Below are positions 1 through 9,395 of a stretch of DNA of 64,000 bases, piece after piece. The stretch comes from UBA1309 sp047605645 (GTDB lineage: Bacteria > Bacteroidota > Bacteroidia > Bacteroidales > Dysgonomonadaceae), in contig JASGFJ010000011.1 in the NCBI GenBank assembly GCA_047605645.1, forward strand, positions 1-64,000. Direction: 5' to 3'. The position numbers and the translations under genes are program-made. The notes beneath the pieces are model-generated. The model worked only from the letters and a program-made list of their open reading frames with translations. It did not search any database and was not told the origin of the DNA. The first letter of the stretch is position 1. The number at the start of each line of letters is the position of its first letter.

Positions 1-1
1 G

Positions 2-1024
2 CTATGTGATAGAACCGGCATTAAATGTAAAGACTGTAAGCATCGAAATTTATTGCCACTTACAGCAGAGGTCATTGATAAGCATTTGAGGAATAAAGAT
101 AAGAATGGAGCAGGGATAGTTGGTGTTTATCCTTTACTTGCCGATGAAACTTGTTTCTTTCTTGCCGTTGATTTTGATGAAGAAAAAAGGGAAAAAGATG
201 TTGCGACATTCCGCTCCGTTTATGAAAATCTAAATATTCCGATTGCAATCGAACGATCCCGTTCCGGCAATGGAGCGCATGCCTGGTTGTTTTTTGATGT
301 AGCTATTCCTGCAATATCTGCAAGAAAGCTGGATAATGCTTTATTGACGAAAGCAATGTCTATAAAGGCTGAGATTCAACTTTCTTCTTACGATCGCATG
401 TTCCCGAATCAAGACTTTATGCCGAAAGGTGGTTTTGGAAATTTGATTGCATTGCCATTGCAAGGTGGAGCGCGTAGAAATGGGAATAGCGAGTTTGTCG
501 ATGAGGATTTCCAAAACTATCCCGACCAGTGGACTTATATGGCTTCTATAAGGAAAATGAATCAAGATGAAATGAATAGTCTGCTCGCTGAATTATGCAT
601 CGGAAACGGATTAGGAGAACTTGGAGATTTGAAGGAGGAAGATGAAAACATAAAACCTTGGGAAAAGAAAGGGGTTGAATTCCTTGAATCTAGGGATTTT
701 TCGAACAGCTTGACTGTTGTAGAAGCTAATAGATTATACATCAACGAAGAAGGAGTTAGTCCAAAAGCACTTGATCGGATAAAACGATTGTCGACATTTC
801 AAAATCCGCAGTTTTATAAAACGCAGAAGATGCGAATGCCAACTTATGACATCCCGAGAATTATTTGGTCGTTAGATGAAACACATAAATATATGGGCAT
901 TCCAAGGGGCTGTAAATCTTCACTTATTCATTTGCTCGAAGGTTCTAATATGGAATATGTCATTAGGATATGCTCAAAGCGGATTGAAATACTTTGTAGA
1001 TATTATGGCAAGCATATTCTGTGA
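2..1024 (+). CDS. TOTE-type archaeo-eukaryotic primase domain protein, cut at the window start and truncated at the 3' end
   Basis: The reading frame is open from the window edge, so the 5' end is missing. It begins with a cysteine cluster (CDRTGIKCKDC) followed by LPLT, as at the N-terminus of TOTE conflict-system proteins. A primase-polymerase core follows: the acidic pair in AVDFD (bases 170-178), the RSGNGAHAW motif, and the conserved GNLIALPLQG segment. Full-length TOTE proteins continue into a superfamily II helicase and a nuclease. Here similarity stops shortly after IPRGC, and the frame ends in about 20 unrelated residues. No helicase motifs are visible downstream to 1619, so this is probably a remnant of an anti-element defence gene. 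The primase catalytic residues look intact, so residual activity cannot be excluded. Family call is good; functional state is inferred. Confidence 0.72.
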   Translation, partial: LCDRTGIKCKDCKHRNLLPLTAEVIDKHLRNKDKNGAGIVGVYPLLADETCFFLAVDFDEEKREKDVATFRSVYENLNIPIAIERSRSGNGAHAWLFFDVAIPAISARKLDNALLTKAMSIKAEIQLSSYDRMFPNQDFMPKGGFGNLIALPLQGGARRNGNSEFVDEDFQNYPDQWTYMASIRKMNQDEMNSLLAELCIGNGLGELGDLKEEDENIKPWEKKGVEFLESRDFSNSLTVVEANRLYINEEGVSPKALDRIKRLSTFQNPQFYKTQKMRMPTYDIPRIIWSLDETHKYMGIPRGCKSSLIHLLEGSNMEYVIRICSKRIEILCRYYGKHIL

Positions 1025-1585
1025 GATTCTCCGATAAGGTTAAATCGCTTACCGCTGTCAAGAAACTAACAGACATAGTTTCCCTTATTCGTTTTGAATT
1101 CTTTTTTATGCGTTTTCTCTCGTTTTGCTAAAAATTACCAACCGTATAATCAACTGGTTACTTTAGCGTTACCGCCTTTTGCCTTGCCTCTCCTAAACTG
1201 CTTGGGTTTCTATCAGATAGCCTTCAATATTATTTCACAAGGATAATGAACGAAGCAATTCCCCTATTCCATTGCGAATAAAAAACACATGAGTGCCATT
1301 ACCATACACCAGCAGGCTGATATAACAAACAGGTTATACTTTATCAACACGATTTGAAAGTCCATTATACACACAAGGGCCCGACTTCAATTCTTTATCC
1401 AGCCATCGATGCCGATAGCAATAAAGAAAAAGGACAAAACGGCCGGCTATAAATACAACCGTTCCGGTTAGAGTTGTACGAGAAGCCGCCCCTTACTTAT
1501 CCTGTTTTTTAAGAAGCAGAAATTTTATTTCTTGAAACAAGACTTATCCGGCATATCGCCATTTTCATTTTTCCTTATTCTGTCG
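1025..1585. other. Intergenic stretch without recognisable genes
   Basis: About 560 bp with stops in all frames. I see no transposase motif, no clear terminator and no RNA gene. It probably belongs to the same decayed region as the truncated TOTE gene, since that gene's lost 3' part is not found here. Confidence 0.5.
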
Positions 1586-1593
1586 TACCTTTG
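1586..1593 (+). promoter_or_regulatory. Predicted minus-7 box of mutS2
   Basis: TACCTTTG matches the TAnnTTTG minus-7 consensus of Bacteroidota and lies about 27 bp before the GTG start of mutS2. No convincing minus-33 TTTG is seen. Confidence 0.55.
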
Positions 1594-1619
1594 CAATCTA
1601 ATTAAGAGAAAGACAAAAC

Positions 1620-4085
1620 GTGATATATCCTCAAAATTTTGAACACAAGATAGGTTTCGACAGCATTCGACACCTGCTGAGTGACAAGTGCCTAAGTCCG
1701 CTTGGCAGGGAACAAGTGGAGGAAATGGAATTTTCGTCAGATATCCGCTCCATAGAGGAATTGCTTGCCCAAACAGAAGAATTCGTCCGTATTATTCAGG
1801 AAGAAGACGAATTTCCAAGCAACTACTTTTTTGATGTGCGCCCGGCATTGAAAGCGATTCGTATTGAAGGAACCTGGTTGGATGAAAACACACTTTTCGA
1901 CCTCAGCCGTTCGCTCAAAACCATTCAGTCGATTGTTCGTTTTTTCGAGAAGGAAGAAGAAGGAAACTCTCCTTATCCTCATTTGCGTGAATTGGCCGGT
2001 GAAGTATTGCTTTTCCCCCAGTTGATAACACGCATCGATACCCTTATCGATAAATTCGGACGTATCCGCGACAATGCATCACCTGAACTGAGCCGCATCC
2101 GCCGCGAACTTTCGTCGACGGTAAGCAGCATTTCCAGAAGCCTCGACCGGATTCTACGTTCTGCACAGGCGGAAGGATTAGTGGAAAAAGATGTGGCACC
2201 GACCATGCGTGACGGACGGTTGGTAATTCCTGTAGCTCCGGCTTTCAAGCGAAAATTAAAAGGAATCGTACACGATGAATCGGCTTCCGGAAAAACGGTT
2301 TTCATCGAACCGGGAGAAGTGGTAGAGGCCAACAACCGTATTCGTGAGCTTGAGAGTGAGGAGAGACGCGAAATTGTTCGTATTCTGACCGGCATCACCA
2401 ACGAAATACGTCCGCATATTCCCGAGATGGCGGAAGCTTATATCTTTTTAGCGAAAATTGATTTCATTCGGGCCAAAGCAAAATTTAGCCTCGAACTGGG
2501 CGCAATCAAACCCTCGCTTGCCGACAAACCGCTACTGATCTGGAACTGGGCGAAACATCCCCTACTCTACCTTTCCCATAAGAAACAGAACCGCGAAATT
2601 GTTCCGCTGGATATTGAGCTGGACGAACAAAGCCGTATTCTGATTATATCGGGGCCAAACGCAGGGGGAAAATCGGTCTGTCTCAAGACCGTAGGACTTC
2701 TACAGTATATGCTCCAATGCGGTATGTTAATTCCATTAGCTGAAAGTTCGCAAGTGGGCATTTTCGACAACATATTCATTGATATTGGCGACGAACAATC
2801 TATCGAGAACGACCTGAGTACATATAGTTCACACTTGACCAACATGAAATTTTTCGTCAAAAATGCAGACCAGAACACCATTCTGCTGATTGATGAATTT
2901 GGAGGAGGAACAGAACCTCAGATCGGGGGAGCTATCGCCGAATCACTGCTCAAGCGCTTCAACGAACGGAAAGCTTTTGGAGTGATAACGACTCATTATC
3001 AAAACCTGAAGCATTATGCCAACGAGCATGAAGGTGTTGTCAACGGAGCCATGCTCTACGACCGCCATCAGATGCAGCCGCTTTTTAAACTTTCTATCGG
3101 GAATCCGGGCAGTTCGTTTGCCGTGGAAATTGCACGAAAAATCGGTTTACCGGAAGAAGTAATTGCCGATGCCAGCGAAATTGTGGGCAGCGATTACATC
3201 AACATGGATAAATACCTGCAAGACATTGTCCGAGACAAACGCTATTGGGAAACCAAGCGGCAAAATATCCGTTTGAAAGAAAAGAAGCTGGAAGAAATCA
3301 CGGCCGAATACGAAGCGCAGATGCAAGACATCAAGCAACAGCGTAAAGACATTATTTCGAAGGCTAAAAGCGAAACCCAGCACCTGCTCTCTGAGGCCAA
3401 TGCCCGCATTGAAAATACGATTCGGGAAATACGCGAGGCACAGGCCGAAAAAGAGAAGACAAAAGATATACGAAGTAAACTAAATCAGTTTCGCGATACG
3501 CTTCTGGAGCAGGAGAAAGAAGGAAATCTACCTGCCCTGAAAACCAAACACGCGAAAAAAGAAAAATTACATAAACCACCAACGAAAGAATCATCAAAGC
3601 CTCAAGCGGGAACAACTCCTATTTCGGAAAATGACTATGTAAAGCTGAAAGGCCAGACTGCAGTGGGACAAATACTTAAAATTCGGGGAAATCAGGCGGA
3701 TGTAGCGATCGGCATGATTAAAACCACTGTCAAATTGGAAAATCTGGAACGTGTAAGCAAATCGCAAATCAAAAAGGAGGAGCGGAAAAACACCTTTGTC
3801 AGCAACCATACCAGCGATATGATGTATGAAAAAAAGCTCAATTTCAAGCAAGACATCGATGTGCGGGGAATGAGAGGTGATGAAGCCTTACAGGCAGTCA
3901 TGTATTTCATCGATGATGCGATACAGGTAGGTGTGCGCCGTGTACGCATCCTTCACGGGACAGGAACAGGTATTCTGCGTGAATTGATTCGCAACTACCT
4001 CAAAACGGTGGGAGGAATCCACCACTTTGCGGATGAAAGCGTACAATTGGGAGGTGCGGGAATCACGGTAGTAGATTTGGAATAA
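1620..4085 (+). CDS. mutS2: MutS2 family ATPase/endonuclease
   Basis: This 821-residue protein has the full MutS2 layout: an N-terminal core/clamp, a MutS-type ATPase, a charged coiled coil and a C-terminal Smr domain. Walker A is GPNAGGKS (345-352) and Walker B is ILLIDEFG (421-428). The coiled coil covers about 545-640. The Smr domain (from about 745) carries DVRG and HGTGTG. The MutS mismatch-recognition domain is absent, as expected of MutS2. The family suppresses recombination or, in Firmicutes (also called RqcU), splits collided ribosomes; which applies here cannot be read from sequence. The start is GTG, chosen because a minus-7 box lies just upstream. The gene converges on the M48 protease gene across a shared hairpin. 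Confidence 0.95.
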   Translation: MIYPQNFEHKIGFDSIRHLLSDKCLSPLGREQVEEMEFSSDIRSIEELLAQTEEFVRIIQEEDEFPSNYFFDVRPALKAIRIEGTWLDENTLFDLSRSLKTIQSIVRFFEKEEEGNSPYPHLRELAGEVLLFPQLITRIDTLIDKFGRIRDNASPELSRIRRELSSTVSSISRSLDRILRSAQAEGLVEKDVAPTMRDGRLVIPVAPAFKRKLKGIVHDESASGKTVFIEPGEVVEANNRIRELESEERREIVRILTGITNEIRPHIPEMAEAYIFLAKIDFIRAKAKFSLELGAIKPSLADKPLLIWNWAKHPLLYLSHKKQNREIVPLDIELDEQSRILIISGPNAGGKSVCLKTVGLLQYMLQCGMLIPLAESSQVGIFDNIFIDIGDEQSIENDLSTYSSHLTNMKFFVKNADQNTILLIDEFGGGTEPQIGGAIAESLLKRFNERKAFGVITTHYQNLKHYANEHEGVVNGAMLYDRHQMQPLFKLSIGNPGSSFAVEIARKIGLPEEVIADASEIVGSDYINMDKYLQDIVRDKRYWETKRQNIRLKEKKLEEITAEYEAQMQDIKQQRKDIISKAKSETQHLLSEANARIENTIREIREAQAEKEKTKDIRSKLNQFRDTLLEQEKEGNLPALKTKHAKKEKLHKPPTKESSKPQAGTTPISENDYVKLKGQTAVGQILKIRGNQADVAIGMIKTTVKLENLERVSKSQIKKEERKNTFVSNHTSDMMYEKKLNFKQDIDVRGMRGDEALQAVMYFIDDAIQVGVRRVRILHGTGTGILRELIRNYLKTVGGIHHFADESVQLGGAGITVVDLE

Positions 4086-4155
4086 AACAATGAAGCTATA
4101 AGAAAGGCTGTTGATGTGCTGATCCCGATTCGGGAAATAGTTTCCTGATAACATA

Positions 4156-4204
4156 ACAAAACCAATCTTTCAGATGGCTAAGCCGTTGTAAAGATTGGTT
4201 TTGT
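4156..4204. terminator. Bidirectional terminator between mutS2 and the M48 protease gene
   Basis: A perfect 15-bp inverted repeat (4156-4170 and 4190-4204, ACAAAACCAATCTTT and its complement) encloses a 19-nt loop. T-rich sequence follows on the plus strand and A-rich sequence precedes it. It lies between two convergent genes and can serve both. Confidence 0.85.
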
Positions 4205-4230
4205 ATTTTTACTGTCGTCTAAATAAGCTG

Positions 4231-5529
4231 TCAAGAAGCAGAATAGAAGTCTGCAATTGTTTTTATTTCTTTCATATTCAGGTTCCAGATGAAGTTTAGA
4301 AACTGTTGATAACTTTCCGACTGCTCTTCCGGATTCACACGTTCCAAATAGCGGTTCAGCAAATAGGTTTTACGTGCCTCATAAATTTTATTGAATAGAT
4401 TTCCCAATAACGAACGATAGTAAGCATTCCCGGGATCTTCCTGCAAGCGTAAGAGGCAAATGTAAATTCCAAGCCCATAATGTTCGGTTATGATTAAACT
4501 GGGAATTTGTTCATATTTTGCGATTTCTTTCACCTGAAGGAAATTGGAAGATGCAGCCATCGAAGCAACAGAATCTTTCAACTCTTTAAAATGATGCTGG
4601 AGTTTTTTTATTCTGATTTCGGGATCGGGATGCGAACGCAAAGAGTCTTTATCAAATTTATCCTTGTACTTCGAATAATCATATACCTTGAAGTTTTCAG
4701 CCGTAAACCAACTTTCCTGAAAAGGCATATCCTGAAGGTCAAACATTTTTCGATACGTATCTTTTACCAAACCCATCGGCTTTATAGAATCATATTGCAT
4801 CGCCAGTTTATACGAATTAATATATTCGTACGGAGCAAATCCCGCCTTTCGATAAAGCACAAAGCCTAATGAATCGGCCTCTTCTTCGTGATGACGATTC
4901 AGGTTTTTGTTCGCATAAAGCAACGCCTTGTAACTTTCAAGAGCCTTTGAGCCTTTATTATATTTACCTGATTTTATGCGGGACAGTTTGGCTTTCGTAT
5001 CTATTTTTTCAACTTTATAATTGGCTTGCATCAATTGTAATCCATGTTCAAGCATCAGGTGTGCAATTTCATGCGACAAAATACCGGCAAGCTGATGCTC
5101 ATTATTCAAATAATAGAAAGCTCCCATGTTGATGATAAATGTCTTATCCCCCATACAAAGAGCATTCAACGAGATATTGCGGGATATGAAAAATTTCATA
5201 TCTGCGGGAATCTCTTTATTTGCACGACAAAGCAGTTCCACAATAGAATCTACTACTTCGTTAAAGCGTTTGTCGAAGACGTAAGAGCCACCTTCTAAAT
5301 CCTCTTTGAAATTTTCGGTCTGCTTGGTGTAGAGGCTTGTTATATAAGACTTGTCCTTTCCTGAATACGTCTTTTTGAAGTCAACCATCATTTTCTTCTT
5401 AAAATCGGCATATTCCGTTGCCTTCTCTTTTCGCAGCAATACATTGGCCGTATCTAAGGGAAAATATGTCTGCGCCGTTAGCTCGACAGAAAACAGGGTT
5501 AAAAGAAGGACGATGCAAAAATATTTCAT
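4231..5529 (-). CDS. Secreted M48-family metalloprotease
   Basis: An M48 zinc protease of 432 residues from the chosen start. The zinc motif HEIAH lies at about 153-157, inside SHEIAHLMLEHG, and the third-ligand motif EEADSLG follows at about 217. Proteins of this type (BepA/LoiP-like) act in the periplasm in envelope protein quality control; the actual substrate is unknown. The frame can be extended 23 codons upstream. I chose the internal ATG because it opens a clean signal peptide (MKYFCIVLLLTLFSVELTAQ), has GGGGAG a few bases before it, and removes an overlap with the upstream gene. It probably forms an operon with the unknown secreted protein gene upstream (61-bp gap). The C-terminal third has no recognised domain. 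Confidence 0.87.
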   Translation of the reverse strand: MKYFCIVLLLTLFSVELTAQTYFPLDTANVLLRKEKATEYADFKKKMMVDFKKTYSGKDKSYITSLYTKQTENFKEDLEGGSYVFDKRFNEVVDSIVELLCRANKEIPADMKFFISRNISLNALCMGDKTFIINMGAFYYLNNEHQLAGILSHEIAHLMLEHGLQLMQANYKVEKIDTKAKLSRIKSGKYNKGSKALESYKALLYANKNLNRHHEEEADSLGFVLYRKAGFAPYEYINSYKLAMQYDSIKPMGLVKDTYRKMFDLQDMPFQESWFTAENFKVYDYSKYKDKFDKDSLRSHPDPEIRIKKLQHHFKELKDSVASMAASSNFLQVKEIAKYEQIPSLIITEHYGLGIYICLLRLQEDPGNAYYRSLLGNLFNKIYEARKTYLLNRYLERVNPEEQSESYQQFLNFIWNLNMKEIKTIADFYSAS

Positions 5530-5590
5530 TCTGAACGGCTCCCCTTTTGCCATTTTTCTTATCCTCTTCAAATCATGTATGCCCTGAGAA

Positions 5591-7144
5591 TCATTCATAA
5601 TTCAGCTTTTCTAAACGTATCTGATTGTATTTATCTTTTTCGTTATATTCACGCAACATAATGTATCCTTCTTTAGCCGGTAATACATCAATATAGTACT
5701 GCTTTTTAGAATATAACGGAATCTTTTCCTGAGTGAGCTTTCCCTCTTTTAAGACATTGATACCCAATATCACATCCTGCTTTTTAGTTTGGTTGTTCTT
5801 AAAAGAATTCCGATAAAAGAAAGCAGCAGCACTTTCGTTGTGAATGTATTGAGAGAATAGAAAATCAGTTCTGTTGTATTTCGTGACTTCCTTGTGTATA
5901 AGCTCTGTTCCTTTGATATTAAAATTCTTATCAAAATTCAAGAGTTGGAAATCGGATGTTTTTGGAGGTTTGTATGTCAGGCTATAAACCAATATATTAA
6001 TTAGGAAAATTGGCACAGAAATACCGTTTTGAGAAGGCTTATACTTTTCCGTAAGAATAGAAACAGAACCATCCTTAAAAATAAAATAGTTGACAGGAAG
6101 TAAATAAAATCCCTCTTTATCACGTCCGTTTTTATTGAGTATAGCATCTGGGCTGAAAGAGCTCCAGGGGAGATATTTCTTGTTAAGGACATTTCCACGA
6201 CCATCCAGTACGACACGGTAAATTCCCTGCCTTTTAGTGTAATCGAATATCATATTTTTGGGATTTTCCATATAATCTCCTACAATATAAAGGTTTCCAT
6301 CTATTTCTTTGGTTTTTAAACGATGGACATACGTATCTTTAGAAGATTCAAGCTGATATTCGTATTTCTTCTTTCCTGTCGTAAAATCAAGCGCTACAAT
6401 CTTATAGCCTTCCGCTTTCTTATTCACCCATTTTGTCTCTGCAATATATAGGGTGTTGTTCTTAAAATGGAGAAAATGAAAAGAGTTATATAATTTCGCT
6501 TTTCCATCCGGATTGTATTCATATTTCCATTTAAAATTCAGGTCTTTATCAAAGAGCACCAGATCTCTTTCTAAATAATCAGCATGCTTTTTATTGTATT
6601 CGGTGATATAAAACCCGGAGCCGCTTTTACTTGCAAATGCCGAAACAATGTTCTTTGTTTCAAGCTTTGCATTCTGCTCCTTCAAGGTCATTAAATCGGT
6701 GGGCGCTTTTATCAGACGATCGTCCTTATAAATATATTCGTCTGATACTGTCTGACTATCAAGAGATAATACCTGAAAAGTATTCACAAGATAATTAGTA
6801 TTATAATTACCGGTGTAATAATTTTTTGAAAGTACAATTTTGTTATCAATCAGTGTACAATCATAATATTTATAATTTACCTTCTTATTATAGGGAATAG
6901 AAAACTCTCCGTTATTGACCTTATTCATATTTTTATCCAGCAAAACATATTCCAGTTTTTTGGAATCTATTTCTGCATCTTGTTCATACATAAAGAAGTA
7001 TCCATACAGATGTTCATCAGAATCATAAACCGGTTGCGAAAAGATAAGCGAGCCCTTGGCTAATTTCATCAAATCAAGAACCTGTGCCGACAGACTCGAA
7101 AAGAGACCGAAAAGGCCGAGTAAAATAAAAATTCGTATTTTCAT
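5591..7144 (-). CDS. Secreted protein of unknown function
   Basis: A 517-residue protein that I do not recognise. It has a clear signal peptide (MKIRIFILLGLFGLFSSLSAQ), so it is exported. The rest is rich in Tyr, Lys, Asn and Asp with many short beta-like segments and no membrane helix. Recurrent patterns such as LFDKDLNFKW and LLNFDKNFNIKG could suggest a repeated beta-propeller-like fold, but this is only an impression. It lies directly upstream of the secreted M48 protease on the same strand, so the two may be co-expressed and act together in the envelope. No promoter stands out in the upstream 800-bp gap. Confidence 0.75.
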   Translation of the reverse strand: MKIRIFILLGLFGLFSSLSAQVLDLMKLAKGSLIFSQPVYDSDEHLYGYFFMYEQDAEIDSKKLEYVLLDKNMNKVNNGEFSIPYNKKVNYKYYDCTLIDNKIVLSKNYYTGNYNTNYLVNTFQVLSLDSQTVSDEYIYKDDRLIKAPTDLMTLKEQNAKLETKNIVSAFASKSGSGFYITEYNKKHADYLERDLVLFDKDLNFKWKYEYNPDGKAKLYNSFHFLHFKNNTLYIAETKWVNKKAEGYKIVALDFTTGKKKYEYQLESSKDTYVHRLKTKEIDGNLYIVGDYMENPKNMIFDYTKRQGIYRVVLDGRGNVLNKKYLPWSSFSPDAILNKNGRDKEGFYLLPVNYFIFKDGSVSILTEKYKPSQNGISVPIFLINILVYSLTYKPPKTSDFQLLNFDKNFNIKGTELIHKEVTKYNRTDFLFSQYIHNESAAAFFYRNSFKNNQTKKQDVILGINVLKEGKLTQEKIPLYSKKQYYIDVLPAKEGYIMLREYNEKDKYNQIRLEKLNYE

Positions 7145-7903
7145 TGATTATTTGTTTTTATAGATATTATGCGTACTATTTTTCAAGGCTAAATTTTATC
7201 AACCAGAACACAAAAATCATAAGAGACTTATCTGTAAGACATTGTCTATTATTCCATGTTAGAAATATCCGACAAACAAACTCTTATTCGATATAAACCC
7301 AAATGTAGAAACAGGTAATATAACTTTTATGTATAGTTTATAAAGCTTTTTTGCTAAGAACTTTACAGAATCCAATGCTACTTTTCATCAATTCAAAATA
7401 AACTTAGTTGCTCCCCTGGATCGGATATGCATCGATTTATTCAATTACAAAAAGATAGATGATGTTATCGCACGCAAAAATAGCAAATATTCCAAGAATA
7501 AGACATTCGCAAACAGAGGAATACAGGCTTCTGTTTTTTCTATTTTTGCGACTAAATACCGATTTAATTTTACCGGAATAAACACGGAAAGATCCTAATG
7601 AAAGCTTGTCGTAAAATAATTTCAGGCTATTCTTTTGATTCTATTTGGGAAGCCCGTCTTTATTCGGAAGCAGTCTTATACAATTAGCTACAAACAACTT
7701 AACCGCTACAAAGCTCATTTTCAACACGCTAAAAACATATATACTTACAGCCGATGATGAACATGTACGTATCACCATATTTGGCCTGAACAGCCTCTTT
7801 CCAGGGGAAAATATCCGACACCTGCCAATCGGGATAACCTACCTCCATCTGTTTACAGAAGGAGTTGGAAACCAAAGTCAAGAACAGTGTATCCCCCAAA
7901 AAC
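7145..7903. other. Long intergenic stretch, possible short coding remnant
   Basis: About 760 bp with no clear gene. A 68-codon minus-strand frame (7935-7729) has plausible codon use and reads like the tail of some protein, but its first codons lie inside the efflux-operon terminator and I recognise nothing in it. No RNA gene, repeat or convincing promoter was seen. Confidence 0.4.
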
Positions 7904-7940
7904 AAAGATGGAATATTCTCTAAGGAATACTCCATCTTTT
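7904..7940 (-). terminator. Terminator of the RND efflux operon
   Basis: A 15-bp inverted repeat with one imperfect pair (7904-7918 with 7925-7939) and a 6-nt loop. On the minus strand it is followed by GTTTTTGGG. It lies about 35 bp beyond the stop of the outer-membrane factor gene. Confidence 0.8.
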
Positions 7941-7972
7941 CAGCATTTGTCCGTTTCAGAACAGAAAAATAA

Positions 7973-9391
7973 TTATTTTGTACCGCCGCCCAATGCTTTA
8001 TACAAATTCACTGAAGCGTTCAACTGTTCAAGTTTATCATCTACCTGCGACAACTGAGCAGATAACAGATTCGCTTCTGCCGTTATAACTTCCAGATAGT
8101 TAGCCTCACCCGCTTTCAACAACAATTGTGTATACTCCACAGAGTTCTTAAGAGCCAAAATCTGGTTGGTTCTGGATTCATTCTTTTTCAGTGAATTAGT
8201 ATACAAAGCCATGACATTTACCACTTCATTGCCTGCCGTAATCACTGTTTTTTCAAAAGTGAGATAAGCAATCTTCTGCTCCGCTTTTGCTGCAGCCAGT
8301 CCGGCATTCAATTGTCCCTGTGCAAAAATAGGCTGCACCAGGTTACTGATAACGTTCGCAACAATATTCTCCGGTCTGAATAGATTACTTATTTTAGAAG
8401 CACCAAAACCAAGAACACTTCCTTGTACCAGGGATAAAGTCGGATAGAAGCTAGCCTGAGCTGCATTTTTCAATTCAAAAGCAGAACGAAAGGCTAATTC
8501 AGCACTTCTTACATCAGGACGATTGGCTACCATCTGGAAAGGCGTCCCGTATTTCAGTTCACGAGGAACTTCTTGTTCATCAAAAGAACTGCGATCGATG
8601 GGGCCGCTATTACGTCCCAGAAGTAGGTTCAGGCTGTTCTCGGTCTGAATAATAGCGGTCTCAATAGACGGCACCGAAGCTTGAGTACTATACAGGGTGG
8701 CTTTGGTTTGCTCTACGGAAGCACCATTTTGCAAACCGGCTTTTTTCATCGCCTCCATTGTTTCCACAGTCTGTTTGAGAAGGTCAATGGATTCCTGAGT
8801 TATCCTCAGTTGCTGATCCAGAGAAAGCAAGGTATAATAATAAGAGGCAACTCCAGCTACGAGATTGGAGTAGACAAGATTATATGCTTCTTTCGACTGC
8901 AAAAACGACGCATATTTAGATTTCGAGGTACTGCTTAATTTCCCCCACAAATCCACTTCCCAGGTGGCTGCAATTCCAAATAAATACTGATTCGTATTTT
9001 TTGATAACACCTGCACATTTCCATTTGCATCTTTATAAGAAGAGGAAGCGTGTGTCACCTGTCCGGCAAGGCCTATATTCGGATAAACTGCTTTTTTTGC
9101 AGATTTGAAATAAGCAGAAGCCTCATCAATGCGCGCTAATGCGATTTTAGCATCGAAACTATTGTTCAGGCCTTCTTCTATTAAAGCCTGCAACTTGGGG
9201 TCTTTAAAGAATTCTCTCCAGGATACGTTCGCAATCGTTGTTGTATCACTCACGTCATTGGAACGAAACAAATGTTCTGTGTTCGCCTCCGGTTTCTTAT
9301 ACTTCTCCAAAGTTGTTCCACAAGAGGAAAAGGCTGCCGGGAGAATTCCTCCCAGCACCACTATTTTAGTGATTGTTTTTAATTTCATCAT
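7973..9391 (-). CDS. RND efflux outer-membrane factor (TolC/OprM-type lipoprotein)
   Basis: About 472 residues, the usual length for an OprM/NodT-type channel. The protein begins with a lipoprotein signal (GGILPAAFSSCGTT), then two outer-membrane-efflux repeats rich in long amphipathic helices. It forms the outer-membrane duct for the pump encoded immediately upstream. The frame could begin 13 codons earlier, but the ATG pair at 9388-9391 sits right before the signal sequence and only 4 bp after the pump gene stop, with AAGAAG upstream. It is the last gene of the marR-MFP-pump-OMF operon and is followed by a hairpin terminator. Substrates cannot be predicted. Confidence 0.93.
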   Translation of the reverse strand: MMKLKTITKIVVLGGILPAAFSSCGTTLEKYKKPEANTEHLFRSNDVSDTTTIANVSWREFFKDPKLQALIEEGLNNSFDAKIALARIDEASAYFKSAKKAVYPNIGLAGQVTHASSSYKDANGNVQVLSKNTNQYLFGIAATWEVDLWGKLSSTSKSKYASFLQSKEAYNLVYSNLVAGVASYYYTLLSLDQQLRITQESIDLLKQTVETMEAMKKAGLQNGASVEQTKATLYSTQASVPSIETAIIQTENSLNLLLGRNSGPIDRSSFDEQEVPRELKYGTPFQMVANRPDVRSAELAFRSAFELKNAAQASFYPTLSLVQGSVLGFGASKISNLFRPENIVANVISNLVQPIFAQGQLNAGLAAAKAEQKIAYLTFEKTVITAGNEVVNVMALYTNSLKKNESRTNQILALKNSVEYTQLLLKAGEANYLEVITAEANLLSAQLSQVDDKLEQLNASVNLYKALGGGTK

Positions 9392-9395
9392 ATAT

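Noticed and set aside
7645..7935. Overlapping open frames on both strands in the gap before the efflux operon terminator
   Set aside because: Neither has a recognisable domain, and the minus-strand frame begins inside the terminator hairpin. At most a remnant.
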